From: Astrocystis sublimbata | Taxonomy: Eukaryota; Ascomycota; Sordariomycetes; Xylariales; Xylariaceae | Reading direction: 5' to 3' | DNA: 14,513 bases | NCBI GenBank assembly: GCA_022453515.1 | Contig: JAJNNY010000180.1 | Coordinates: 1 to 14,513, forward strand | Shown: one piece after another, positions 1 through 8,890 of the stretch | Position numbering within the stretch: position 1 is the stretch's first letter | Layout: the number at the start of each line of letters is the position of its first letter | Made by a program: the position numbers and the translations under genes | The notes under the pieces: model-generated | The model's database searches: none | What the model saw: only the letters and a program-made list of their open reading frames with translations | Told to the model about the DNA's origin: nothing

Positions 1-474
1 GAGACAGTAGCAACCCCAAATCTCACTCAATCTTCACCGGAGTCATCTCAACCGAGGGATTTCGAGCTTCCTGCGGAATCGAAGACGTCGCCGTTAACAG
101 TCAAGGATACTACGAATGATCCGCTAAACGAAATGCTTTCCCCACGGGTGGTGGATGATACGCCAATTTCCCAAGCAATTCAGACGTCTATTTACGACTC
201 CCACATTTTGAGCCCGCAACCCTCTGGCTGTCCAGAAATCACGCCGTCGGTGACTGATATGTCAAGAGACAAGCACGCCGCCGACGACACGGATATCTTC
301 GAGCAACCTCGTACGGATCACATTGTGACTCGCACCCTGGCCGGCGGCCCGGCAACGGACGACAATCTCTCCCGACTTCAGCAACAGCTGTTCTCAGTGA
401 GGTTCGAAGCACGGTTAGTGCATCGACTTTTGAACTTAGTGGACCAAGAGAGGTTTGTCCCTAAGAAAGTTTAG
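1..474 (+). CDS. Unrecognised protein, C-terminal 157 residues (5' end outside window)
   Basis: The frame is open from the first base of the window to a TAG at 472-474, so this is the 3' end of a longer gene or exon; the first Met is at 133. I do not recognise the family. The first two thirds are rich in Ser, Thr, Pro, Asp and Glu and look disordered. The last 40 residues are likely helical (LSRLQQQLFSVRFEARLVHR) and end in a basic tail, VPKKV. Codon use looks coding rather than random. It lies upstream of the thioesterase-like gene and has the same orientation. It could be the tail of a regulatory protein, but no domain is visible to support that. Confidence 0.5.
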   Translation, partial: ETVATPNLTQSSPESSQPRDFELPAESKTSPLTVKDTTNDPLNEMLSPRVVDDTPISQAIQTSIYDSHILSPQPSGCPEITPSVTDMSRDKHAADDTDIFEQPRTDHIVTRTLAGGPATDDNLSRLQQQLFSVRFEARLVHRLLNLVDQERFVPKKV

Positions 475-597
475 AATTCGGATGTTCACAAACTATAGTG
501 GCAAGTTTGGGGATTTGGCTGCATTTGGAATCTTATCTTTGTGTTATGTCTAGTACCTAGGGAAGCTGTAGGTAGGTCACCTGCAGGAGCGCAGTCT

Positions 598-613
598 TTG
601 TTGTTGTTGTTGT
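598..613. repeat. (TTG)n microsatellite
   Basis: Five tandem TTG units plus a final T. The mirror copy, reading CAA, is at 10337-10352 with the same unit number. Confidence 0.85.
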
Positions 614-736
614 ACAACTGTTGGCCTGCCTCTTCGATACCGCATCCTAAACCCTGCCAAAAATACATATTCAACCAATCATATAGCATTCTTGACATAA
701 CAAGACAAAAATGAGGCACCTAATCGAAGGGATGAT

Positions 737-752
737 GTAGCTCCGGAGCTAC
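737..752. promoter_or_regulatory. Perfect 16-bp dyad GTAGCTCCGGAGCTAC
   Basis: A self-complementary sequence centred on TCCGGA, about 160 bp upstream of the thioesterase-like start codon. Fungal Zn2Cys6 factors bind paired CGG/CCG half-sites, so the CCGG core could be such an operator; this is inference from sequence only. It also occurs at 10198-10213 in the other arm. Confidence 0.35.
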
Positions 753-908
753 TTACATTTCTGATTGAGCTTGCATCGCCCCCAATATCTCCTGTGAATA
801 TGGTCGCTCATTGTAAATAGCGCCAGTAACCGAGCTATCTGCACTTGGGAACTTCTACCGCTTCTGTCTTCCTTTTTAGATTTCGCAAACTCTCAAGAAA
901 ACTACATC

Positions 909-2059
909 ATGGCGCCAGCAACACCATGTCCCTGTGTTCCTTTTACCGATGCGATGATGGTTGAAGAATTGGATTCTCATACATACCGCGTGGAGTTGAA
1001 TGAAAGCTATTGTTCCAATGGTGGTGAGGTCGCTCCAATCATCTACATTCATGCTATTAATCTCTAATTGCGTCTACGAACACAGTCCCAAACGGTGGCT
1101 ACGTAGCATCTTGCATGCTCGTTGCCGCGAACGCGCACTTGAAGTCATTCTACAGTCAACCCGACACTGTTACCGCACACTTCGAGTTCCCGTCGCGAAC
1201 ATCACCAGGCCCAGCTATCATTGTGATTGAGGATACGAAGATTAGCGGCTCGCTATTGTCGACGCTACACTTGACACTATGGCAGCATGGGTTGCAATCT
1301 CAGAAGCCCTGGATCTCCCCGAATCGGTCGAAGCGAATCGTTCTAGCTTACGCTACCCACGGGGATGCTCGTAGACAAGAAGGCATCTCCATTAGAACCG
1401 CTTATGAGGCTGCGCACTCCGCTGCACCGTCCCACGAACTTCCGGCTTTTGAAAAGCTGCGCGCTGCTGGGGAAGACGACGAATGGAAGGAGAGTCTCCC
1501 ACCAGAACACTTGGTATCTTCGCTACCTTCACTTAGCAACTGGCGCTTCTTTCTCCCACGATCTAAACCTGCTGTGCCCGGCTTTCTCGACATGTGGGTT
1601 AGCACGAACAGCGGGGAGCGCATCACCCAGGCTATACTCCCCTACGTCGTCGACTCCTTTCCATTCAATCTACACGACTACACCATCGATCCAGAGGCGT
1701 TGAAACTATATCTCAATCCTTCACAACATTACCAGGAAACAGTACGGGGACCTCATGCGGGCACGCAGAGAGGGAAAAATACACCACCACCATCTGAACG
1801 CGCCAGTCTTTGGCTCCCAACCGTCTTGATCAACCTAGAAACCAAGAAGCCTCTACCCACCGAGGGGGTTGAGTGGCTTAGCGTCCGCGTAACCACAAAG
1901 CAAATGAAGCTTGGCAGATTTGATCTTGAAATCATCGTGAGAGATGTTGAGGGCGAGATGATAGCCCTTAGTCATCATGTTGCTCTAGTGCTAGATATCT
2001 CGAGGAGTGGTATCAAAAAGTCTCAGAAGCCAACAGCTTCGAGCAAGTCTCTGCTCTAA
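909..2059 (+). CDS. Thioesterase-like superfamily protein (double hotdog), left copy
   Basis: Two exons, 909-1023 and 1086-2059, encode 362 residues. The 62-nt intron starts GTGAGG, has CTAAT as branch site and ends CAG; the join is phase 1 and restores the family motif around VPNGGYVAS. The N-terminal half has the hotdog signature (NGGY helix, then a strand with HFEFPSRTSPGPA). The C-terminal half has a second hotdog with SLWLPTVLINLE and a final strand ending HHVALVLD. This fits the fungal acyl-CoA thioesterase-like family (Pfam thioesterase-like superfamily), which would hydrolyse an acyl-CoA or related thioester; the substrate is unknown. The start codon has G at +4 and gives the expected short N-terminus. 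The C-terminus SKSLL is not a peroxisomal PTS1. The gene is intact, with an identical mirror copy. Confidence 0.85.
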
Positions 2060-3488
2060 GAAGCATGACAATGTTCCTCTCAGGTAGACACGTGTCGGTT
2101 CTATATACGCAGTATCAATATCTCTTGCAATAGATTTACTTCGCATTCCTGTTGGCTTTGGCTCCGTGCTCATTCAAAATTCCCTACCCAACAAGTCAAA
2201 TCAGATCTGAAATATTATAACTAGCAAGCCTAGCCACTTGCATATTAATTACTTTTCCTGAGTACTCACATTGACCAACTTGGCTTGGTAATGAATTTAG
2301 CGCATTGCTAAGCTGCGATATTTTAACTTTTCTAGAGAAGACCTCAACACTGCCGAGCGGAGGCGCCCGTATAGTAGGTACCCTCGGACACATCAGCTTG
2401 GGTGGCATACCAATTGTCTGTTTGTGTGTGTATATATAGTATCGAAGGTAGTCTATTGTCGGCCTCACACATAACATTGACGCCAGTGACCCCGAGACAT
2501 TGTACGACACGGATTATAGTTTGCGCACTACACTTCAATGGATTGTCTACCCGTTCACACCCAATTCTTACCAATTTGATTGATGTTGGAACCCGTACGA
2601 TGTAGTCAAATATGATGAACATATCAAACACTGCTGCCGGTGAGTTTGGCGGAATTGTTTGGTCAGCTGCACCCGGGGGATACTATTCGGTAAGTCAGAT
2701 GTATACGTGAGACGCGCAGATTCAGCTGGGGTTGTTTGCACGACTCTAACGCCAGCCGCCGAATTGAACAGCTGATGGGCACTAGATGTATGAGAGCACT
2801 TTCGGCACGACCCCAAACGGCTCTTGTACGCCACAACCTGCCAACCACATCATCTGGATGTTTTTCTGTCGGCAAGCTCTGACTCACTATAACCAGAACT
2901 CCAATCTGTACTTACTTAGGTAGGCTACGCATTTCTCTTGCCAGCTATATCTTGATTACTAGCTGCTAAGTAGCATGGCTACTTGACGTGCAGCTAATTC
3001 TTCATTTGTTACACCGTCACATTTGTAAACAATCATTCTCCGCCTCAGGAGGTAGTACCATCCTGTTTCTCAATCAAAGACAGGGATGTACCAGATTAAT
3101 AAGAACGGCGCGTGAGGGCATCGCTTTGATTGGGAAGAAAAGTCCTTCACTCATGTTCAACACAACACAACATATATCACGGTCATGACGAACGCGCCAA
3201 TACCGGTTACCTGCTGACATCATTGGTGACATGCAAACCTTCAGTTCCACACGATACCCCGATTTTCGCTTCATTGGCAGCCCGCAATCGTACTCCCTCG
3301 CTGTTCTTTCGCACAGCATATCCCTTCCCATTCCACTCCCCTGTCAACCTTTGAACTTGGCATTTTCACTACTGGCAAGTAGAATGTGAACCATTAAGCA
3401 TCGAAACTTGATCTCCCTGAAATTTTGTCGTCTTGCTGACAGACTGCATCATTACACCCGACACTGACGTGCACCTGCAGTGACAAAC
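2060..3488. other. Intergenic region between thioesterase-like and kinase genes
   Basis: About 1.4 kb with only short overlapping frames on both strands, none with recognisable motifs. A TG/TA-rich simple repeat lies at 2423-2438. Open stretches at 2448-2580 (+) and 2663-2887 (-) look compositionally ordinary but are unconvincing. The 3' part must hold the kinase promoter and 5' leader. The mirror region is 7462-8890. Confidence 0.55.
2423..2438. repeat. TG/TA simple repeat
   Basis: Alternating TG then TA dinucleotides. The mirror copy is at 8512-8527. Confidence 0.6.
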
Positions 3489-4922
3489 ATGGCGTTTCCT
3501 ATCCGCGAGTTTCCAACAGAGGGGTTTGAGCTCATCGAGGACGTGACGATGGAGGAGGAGCTTGTATCCGACTACTTAGACGAGAGATATTACCCGGTTG
3601 ATCTAGGCGACGTGCTCGACGATCGCTATCAGATTCTCGCAAAGCTCGGATATGGAACAGGCTCAACTATCTGGCTTTGCCGAGACCTAGAGTACGTATA
3701 TTGAACTGGTCAAACGATTTTCTCCCAAGATGCTGAATCCGAATGATGCAGGGAGGGAAGCCTTCTGGCTATGAAAGTCGGCACCATAGATGAAGACCTT
3801 GAGCCGGCACGACAGGCGAGTCACGAAGTAGAAATCTTCGAGCTCCTCGATCAAATTGACGAGGTTGACTACCCAGGCAGGGAGCGAGTACGGCTGCCAC
3901 AAGGCTACTTCGATATGATGGGCTCACACGGCACGCATCGATGCCTGCTTTTCACTCCCCAGGGCCTAACTCTCCAGAAACATCGAGACATGGTCGGGGA
4001 ATGGCCAAAGGGGCTGTTGCAGCTGATGTTCGAATCGATACTTACTGGTGTAGAGTTTCTGCATCAGATTGGGATCGTGCATACAGGAACGTGCAGCGTA
4101 CCTGCTCTGGTATTCCCGCTAATAGGCATGCAGATCTCACACCCAGTAACATTCTCCTAGAGATCACAGATCAGTCGGTATTTGAGGAGATGGAGCAACG
4201 TGAGCTTCATGACCCATCTCCTCGAAAGGTGCTACCAGACCGGACGATCTACGTTTCTCAGACCATGCCCCTGCCCGATCCCAGGGGCCTTCCGATAATC
4301 TGTGACTTTGGCGGTGCGAAGGTCGGGCTCGAGTTCGATGACGACGCCATGCCGGACTCTTATCGGGCACCAGAGATTATCTTGAAAATGAACTGGGATG
4401 AGAGTATTGACATGTGGTCTATCGGGGTCATGGTGGGTGCTCCGGCATTCTCATATTACGAAAGATTTAACACTGCAATACAGCTCTGGGATCTGTTCGA
4501 AGACGAACAACTGTTCAGGCCCATGTACCGCGGACAACTTAACGATGAGCTGCACCTTGCTCAAATGGTTTCACTGATGGGCCCTCCACCTTCATTATTC
4601 CTCGAGCGAAGTGAGGATGCCCACAAATATTGGGATGCAGAAGGTAATACGTCTTGCCACTCTTCTTCCAAAGTCCTCAAGATGAGACATCATTCAATTT
4701 GCGAGACGCTAATGAATCATAGGTAATTGGATTGCTGCGACGCGAATCCCGAACCAATCCTTTGAATCGAGGGAGCACAGGCTCGAGGGTGCTGACCAAG
4801 CCTTGCTCCTGGCCTTTCTTCGTAGAGTCCTGTGTTGGCTTCCTGAAGAGAGGGCCAGTGCCAAAGAGCTGCTCGAGCATGAATTTATCTTGCAGCACAA
4901 CCTCAGCAATGGGTATCATTGA
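3489..4922 (+). CDS. SRPK-like serine/threonine protein kinase, left copy
   Basis: Five exons (3489-3691, 3752-4086, 4134-4432, 4484-4643, 4723-4922) give 398 residues with consistent phases. The kinase core is complete: glycine loop LGYGTGST (53-60), ATP lysine in AMKVG (K76), helix-C glutamate near 93-95, catalytic loop HTDLTPSN (D180, N185), DFG (237-239), RAPE (257-260), DMWSIGVM (272-279) and the C-lobe [15 protein letters not shown] in place of HRD and the N-terminal [14 protein letters not shown] motif are typical of fungal SR-protein-kinase relatives, which phosphorylate Ser/Arg-type proteins. Introns 1, 3 and 4 are normal GT-AG; intron 4 has a perfect CTAAT branch site. Intron 2 (4087-4133) has a CTAAT branch and CAG acceptor but begins GA, not GT. 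If it is not removed, translation stops at 4160 after 203 residues, before the catalytic aspartate. The gene may therefore be inactive or use a rare splice site. Confidence 0.82.
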
Positions 4923-5072
4923 GGCTAAAAAATCTTGCATCTTTGCTAGGATTTTTTTTGTTTTTAGCAATTGGAGTTTATCGTAATTGCTTATCTTGTA
5001 ATAATAACTGATGCAGGGTTGACAGTTATGGATTTTGTTTTTGGTATGGACGAAGACGAAGTGTCAGGGACC
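4923..5072. other. Kinase 3' flank up to the LTR-like sequence
   Basis: A T-rich stretch follows the stop codon, probably 3' UTR and polyadenylation region. It contains a small hairpin, AGCAATT with AATTGCT (about 4967-4990). No gene is seen. The mirror region is 5878-6027. Confidence 0.5.
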
Positions 5073-5257
5073 TGTAGGGTCTGGCTGAAATAGGTATCAA
5101 ATAGACTATCTGAAAAATAAAAATATCTAAGTCTAGTCTAGCTATACGGGCCTAACTATCCATTATATATATATAGATTAGGTAGGTCTGTTAGACAGAC
5201 GTACCTAGTAAATATAATATATACTGGACGTACTATATATACTAGATATCCTTAACA
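5073..5257 (-). mobile_element. LTR-like sequence (retrotransposon 3' LTR remnant), left copy
   Basis: Read on the minus strand this 185-bp unit starts TGTTAAGG and ends CCCTACA, giving the TG...CA ends of an LTR. It is immediately preceded (5258-5268) by the purine-rich AGGGGGCAGGT after a T-rich run, the layout of a polypurine tract next to a 3' LTR. The body is AT-rich with many TpA steps. No coding remnant or second LTR is seen, so the family (perhaps Copia) cannot be fixed. It is one base shorter than its mirror copy because of the 3-versus-4 G/C run. Confidence 0.5.
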
Positions 5258-5300
5258 ACCTGCCCCCTAAAAAATAAAACAATACTTTTATTATTATATA

Positions 5301-5364
5301 TAGGATATTTTTGGGTTCTAATTAAAAAGAATATTTTTATTTTCCTAGTTTTAATATAACTAAA
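5301..5364 (+). repeat. Central repeat unit A
   Basis: About 64 bp beginning TAGGATATTTTTGGGTTC and ending ATATAACTAA. It is the inner end of the left arm and is matched by a diverged direct copy (B, 5524-5587) and an inverted copy (C, 5591-5648). Confidence 0.85.
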
Positions 5365-5590
5365 TATTTATTAATAAATCCTTAATTTCTAATTTATTTA
5401 ACAGTTTTTTATTTTTAAAATTCTAGTCCTAATCTTTTATATATTATTAACTATCTATCTTTTATAGGATATAATATAATATTAATAATCTTTTATATAA
5501 ATAAGTCCTATTATCTTATATAATAGGAATTTTTGGGTTCTAAATAAAAAGTAATATTTTTAATTTTCCTAGTTTTAATATAACTAATTA
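5360..5590. other. AT-rich spacer at the palindrome centre
   Basis: These 231 bases are the only part of the first 10.9 kb with no inverted partner. They are almost entirely A and T with no plausible gene. The spacer contains a diverged direct copy (5524-5587) of the sequence ending the left arm (5301-5364). The base composition resembles transposon DNA decayed by repeat-induced point mutation; that origin is inferred. Confidence 0.85.
5524..5587 (+). repeat. Central repeat unit B (direct copy of A)
   Basis: Same orientation as unit A with several small differences (for example TAGGAATTTTTGGG and AAATAAAAAGTAAT). It lies in the unpaired spacer, immediately before unit C. Confidence 0.85.
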
Positions 5591-5648
5591 TTATATTAAA
5601 ACTAGGAAAATAAAAATATTCTTTTTAATTAGAACCCAAAATATCCTA
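5591..5648 (-). repeat. Central repeat unit C (inverted copy of A)
   Basis: Reverse complement of unit A with one base fewer in the T/A run. It is the inner end of the right arm. Because B resembles A, B and C form a tight hairpin of about 19 paired bases per side (TTTTCCTAGTTTTAATATA and its complement) with a spacer of roughly 10 nt. Confidence 0.85.
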
Positions 5649-5691
5649 TATATAATAATAAAAGTATTGTTTTATTTTTTAGGGGGCAGGT

Positions 5692-5877
5692 TGTTAAGGA
5701 TATCTAGTATATATAGTACGTCCAGTATATATTATATTTACTAGGTACGTCTGTCTAACAGACCTACCTAATCTATATATATATAATGGATAGTTAGGCC
5801 CGTATAGCTAGACTAGACTTAGATATTTTTATTTTTCAGATAGTCTATTTGATACCTATTTCAGCCAGACCCCTACA
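5692..5877 (+). mobile_element. LTR-like sequence (retrotransposon 3' LTR remnant), right copy
   Basis: Mirror of 5073-5257, 186 bp, starting TGTTAAGG directly after the polypurine-like AGGGGGCAGGT (5681-5691) and ending CCCTACA. The two LTR-like units point outward, so each arm looks like the 3' end of the same element. The outer flank is the 3' side of the kinase gene. Confidence 0.5.
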
Positions 5878-6027
5878 GGTCCCTGACACTTCGTCTTCGT
5901 CCATACCAAAAACAAAATCCATAACTGTCAACCCTGCATCAGTTATTATTACAAGATAAGCAATTACGATAAACTCCAATTGCTAAAAACAAAAAAAATC
6001 CTAGCAAAGATGCAAGATTTTTTAGCC

Positions 6028-7461
6028 TCAATGATACCCATTGCTGAGGTTGTGCTGCAAGATAAATTCATGCTCGAGCAGCTCTTTGGCACTGGCCCTC
6101 TCTTCAGGAAGCCAACACAGGACTCTACGAAGAAAGGCCAGGAGCAAGGCTTGGTCAGCACCCTCGAGCCTGTGCTCCCTCGATTCAAAGGATTGGTTCG
6201 GGATTCGCGTCGCAGCAATCCAATTACCTATGATTCATTAGCGTCTCGCAAATTGAATGATGTCTCATCTTGAGGACTTTGGAAGAAGAGTGGCAAGACG
6301 TATTACCTTCTGCATCCCAATATTTGTGGGCATCCTCACTTCGCTCGAGGAATAATGAAGGTGGAGGGCCCATCAGTGAAACCATTTGAGCAAGGTGCAG
6401 CTCATCGTTAAGTTGTCCGCGGTACATGGGCCTGAACAGTTGTTCGTCTTCGAACAGATCCCAGAGCTGTATTGCAGTGTTAAATCTTTCGTAATATGAG
6501 AATGCCGGAGCACCCACCATGACCCCGATAGACCACATGTCAATACTCTCATCCCAGTTCATTTTCAAGATAATCTCTGGTGCCCGATAAGAGTCCGGCA
6601 TGGCGTCGTCATCGAACTCGAGCCCGACCTTCGCACCGCCAAAGTCACAGATTATCGGAAGGCCCCTGGGATCGGGCAGGGGCATGGTCTGAGAAACGTA
6701 GATCGTCCGGTCTGGTAGCACCTTTCGAGGAGATGGGTCATGAAGCTCACGTTGCTCCATCTCCTCAAATACCGACTGATCTGTGATCTCTAGGAGAATG
6801 TTACTGGGTGTGAGATCTGCATGCCTATTAGCGGGAATACCAGAGCAGGTACGCTGCACGTTCCTGTATGCACGATCCCAATCTGATGCAGAAACTCTAC
6901 ACCAGTAAGTATCGATTCGAACATCAGCTGCAACAGCCCCTTTGGCCATTCCCCGACCATGTCTCGATGTTTCTGGAGAGTTAGGCCCTGGGGAGTGAAA
7001 AGCAGGCATCGATGCGTGCCGTGTGAGCCCATCATATCGAAGTAGCCTTGTGGCAGCCGTACTCGCTCCCTGCCTGGGTAGTCAACCTCGTCAATTTGAT
7101 CGAGGAGCTCGAAGATTTCTACTTCGTGACTCGCCTGTCGTGCCGGCTCAAGGTCTTCATCTATGGTGCCGACTTTCATAGCCAGAAGGCTTCCCTCCCT
7201 GCATCATTCGGATTCAGCATCTTGGGAGAAAATCGTTTGACCAGTTCAATATACGTACTCTAGGTCTCGGCAAAGCCAGATAGTTGAGCCTGTTCCATAT
7301 CCGAGCTTTGCGAGAATCTGATAGCGATCGTCGAGCACGTCGCCTAGATCAACCGGGTAATATCTCTCGTCTAAGTAGTCGGATACAAGCTCCTCCTCCA
7401 TCGTCACGTCCTCGATGAGCTCAAACCCCTCTGTTGGAAACTCGCGGATAGGAAACGCCAT
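6028..7461 (-). CDS. SRPK-like serine/threonine protein kinase, right copy
   Basis: Identical mirror of the kinase at 3489-4922. Exons in coding order are 7259-7461, 6864-7198, 6518-6816, 6307-6466 and 6028-6227, predicting 398 residues with all kinase motifs. The abnormal intron 2 (6817-6863, GA at the donor) is present here too, so the defect was present before the two arms separated or was copied with them. The gene points toward the palindrome centre, convergent with its twin. Confidence 0.82.
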
Positions 7462-8890
7462 GTTTGTCACTGCAGGTGCACGTCAGTGTCGGGTGTAATG
7501 ATGCAGTCTGTCAGCAAGACGACAAAATTTCAGGGAGATCAAGTTTCGATGCTTAATGGTTCACATTCTACTTGCCAGTAGTGAAAATGCCAAGTTCAAA
7601 GGTTGACAGGGGAGTGGAATGGGAAGGGATATGCTGTGCGAAAGAACAGCGAGGGAGTACGATTGCGGGCTGCCAATGAAGCGAAAATCGGGGTATCGTG
7701 TGGAACTGAAGGTTTGCATGTCACCAATGATGTCAGCAGGTAACCGGTATTGGCGCGTTCGTCATGACCGTGATATATGTTGTGTTGTGTTGAACATGAG
7801 TGAAGGACTTTTCTTCCCAATCAAAGCGATGCCCTCACGCGCCGTTCTTATTAATCTGGTACATCCCTGTCTTTGATTGAGAAACAGGATGGTACTACCT
7901 CCTGAGGCGGAGAATGATTGTTTACAAATGTGACGGTGTAACAAATGAAGAATTAGCTGCACGTCAAGTAGCCATGCTACTTAGCAGCTAGTAATCAAGA
8001 TATAGCTGGCAAGAGAAATGCGTAGCCTACCTAAGTAAGTACAGATTGGAGTTCTGGTTATAGTGAGTCAGAGCTTGCCGACAGAAAAACATCCAGATGA
8101 TGTGGTTGGCAGGTTGTGGCGTACAAGAGCCGTTTGGGGTCGTGCCGAAAGTGCTCTCATACATCTAGTGCCCATCAGCTGTTCAATTCGGCGGCTGGCG
8201 TTAGAGTCGTGCAAACAACCCCAGCTGAATCTGCGCGTCTCACGTATACATCTGACTTACCGAATAGTATCCCCCGGGTGCAGCTGACCAAACAATTCCG
8301 CCAAACTCACCGGCAGCAGTGTTTGATATGTTCATCATATTTGACTACATCGTACGGGTTCCAACATCAATCAAATTGGTAAGAATTGGGTGTGAACGGG
8401 TAGACAATCCATTGAAGTGTAGTGCGCAAACTATAATCCGTGTCGTACAATGTCTCGGGGTCACTGGCGTCAATGTTATGTGTGAGGCCGACAATAGACT
8501 ACCTTCGATACTATATATACACACACAAACAGACAATTGGTATGCCACCCAAGCTGATGTGTCCGAGGGTACCTACTATACGGGCGCCTCCGCTCGGCAG
8601 TGTTGAGGTCTTCTCTAGAAAAGTTAAAATATCGCAGCTTAGCAATGCGCTAAATTCATTACCAAGCCAAGTTGGTCAATGTGAGTACTCAGGAAAAGTA
8701 ATTAATATGCAAGTGGCTAGGCTTGCTAGTTATAATATTTCAGATCTGATTTGACTTGTTGGGTAGGGAATTTTGAATGAGCACGGAGCCAAAGCCAACA
8801 GGAATGCGAAGTAAATCTATTGCAAGAGATATTGATACTGCGTATATAGAACCGACACGTGTCTACCTGAGAGGAACATTGTCATGCTTC
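7462..8890. other. Intergenic region (mirror of 2060-3488)
   Basis: Reverse complement of 2060-3488. No gene is supported; it contains the kinase upstream region and a simple repeat at 8512-8527. Confidence 0.55.

Larger units (their letters stand above)
475..908. other. Intergenic region upstream of thioesterase-like gene
   Basis: No gene is supported. The stretch holds a TTG microsatellite (598-613) and a perfect 16-bp dyad (737-752), and presumably the promoter of the gene starting at 909. A small minus-strand open frame at 486-719 runs through the microsatellite and has no family resemblance. The mirror region is 10042-10475. Confidence 0.6.
1..5359 (+). repeat. Left arm of giant inverted repeat (palindrome)
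   Basis: Every landmark in this arm recurs as its reverse complement at 5591-10949, with position x pairing to 10950-x; for example the gene ending at 474 matches the one ending at 10476, and the kinase start 3489 matches 7461. Coding and intergenic DNA are equally conserved. Two differences are visible: a G run of 3 at 5077-5079 against a C run of 4 at 5870-5873, and a T run of 5 at 5308-5312 against an A run of 4 at 5638-5641. The indels cancel, so pairing is offset by one base only between them. The arm is cut by the window start, so its outer end is unknown. Confidence 0.97.
5258..5691. mobile_element. Degraded internal region of an LTR retrotransposon, spanning the palindrome centre
   Basis: Lies between the two outward-facing LTR-like units. 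Polypurine tracts sit at both ends (5258-5268 and 5681-5691). The interior is almost pure A and T with no open frame of note, consistent with internal element DNA decayed by repeat-induced point mutation. The transposon origin is inferred from the LTR and polypurine layout only. Confidence 0.4.

Noticed and set aside
2448..2887. Possible small or decayed gene in the kinase upstream region (open stretches on both strands, one followed by GTAAGT)
   Set aside because: Frames are short, interrupted and carry no motif I recognise; no set of exons gives a consistent protein.
4091..4125. Canonical GT-AG intron of 35 nt as the explanation of kinase intron 2
   Set aside because: It is in frame, but it is unusually short, the acceptor touches the branch site, and it inserts four residues in the catalytic loop; the 47-nt model fits the protein better.
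3771..4160. 129-residue protein starting at Met 3771
   Set aside because: It is kinase exon 2 read through intron 2; the upstream exon and kinase motifs show it is not an independent gene.
4677..4970. Minus-strand 97-residue frame over the kinase 3' end (and its mirror at 5980-6273)
   Set aside because: It is antisense to the last kinase exon, whose plus-strand translation matches the conserved kinase C-lobe.
5100..5830. Centromere, replication origin or telomere-proximal element
   Set aside because: AT richness alone is not evidence; there are no TTAGGG repeats, and the LTR-like layout explains the composition better.
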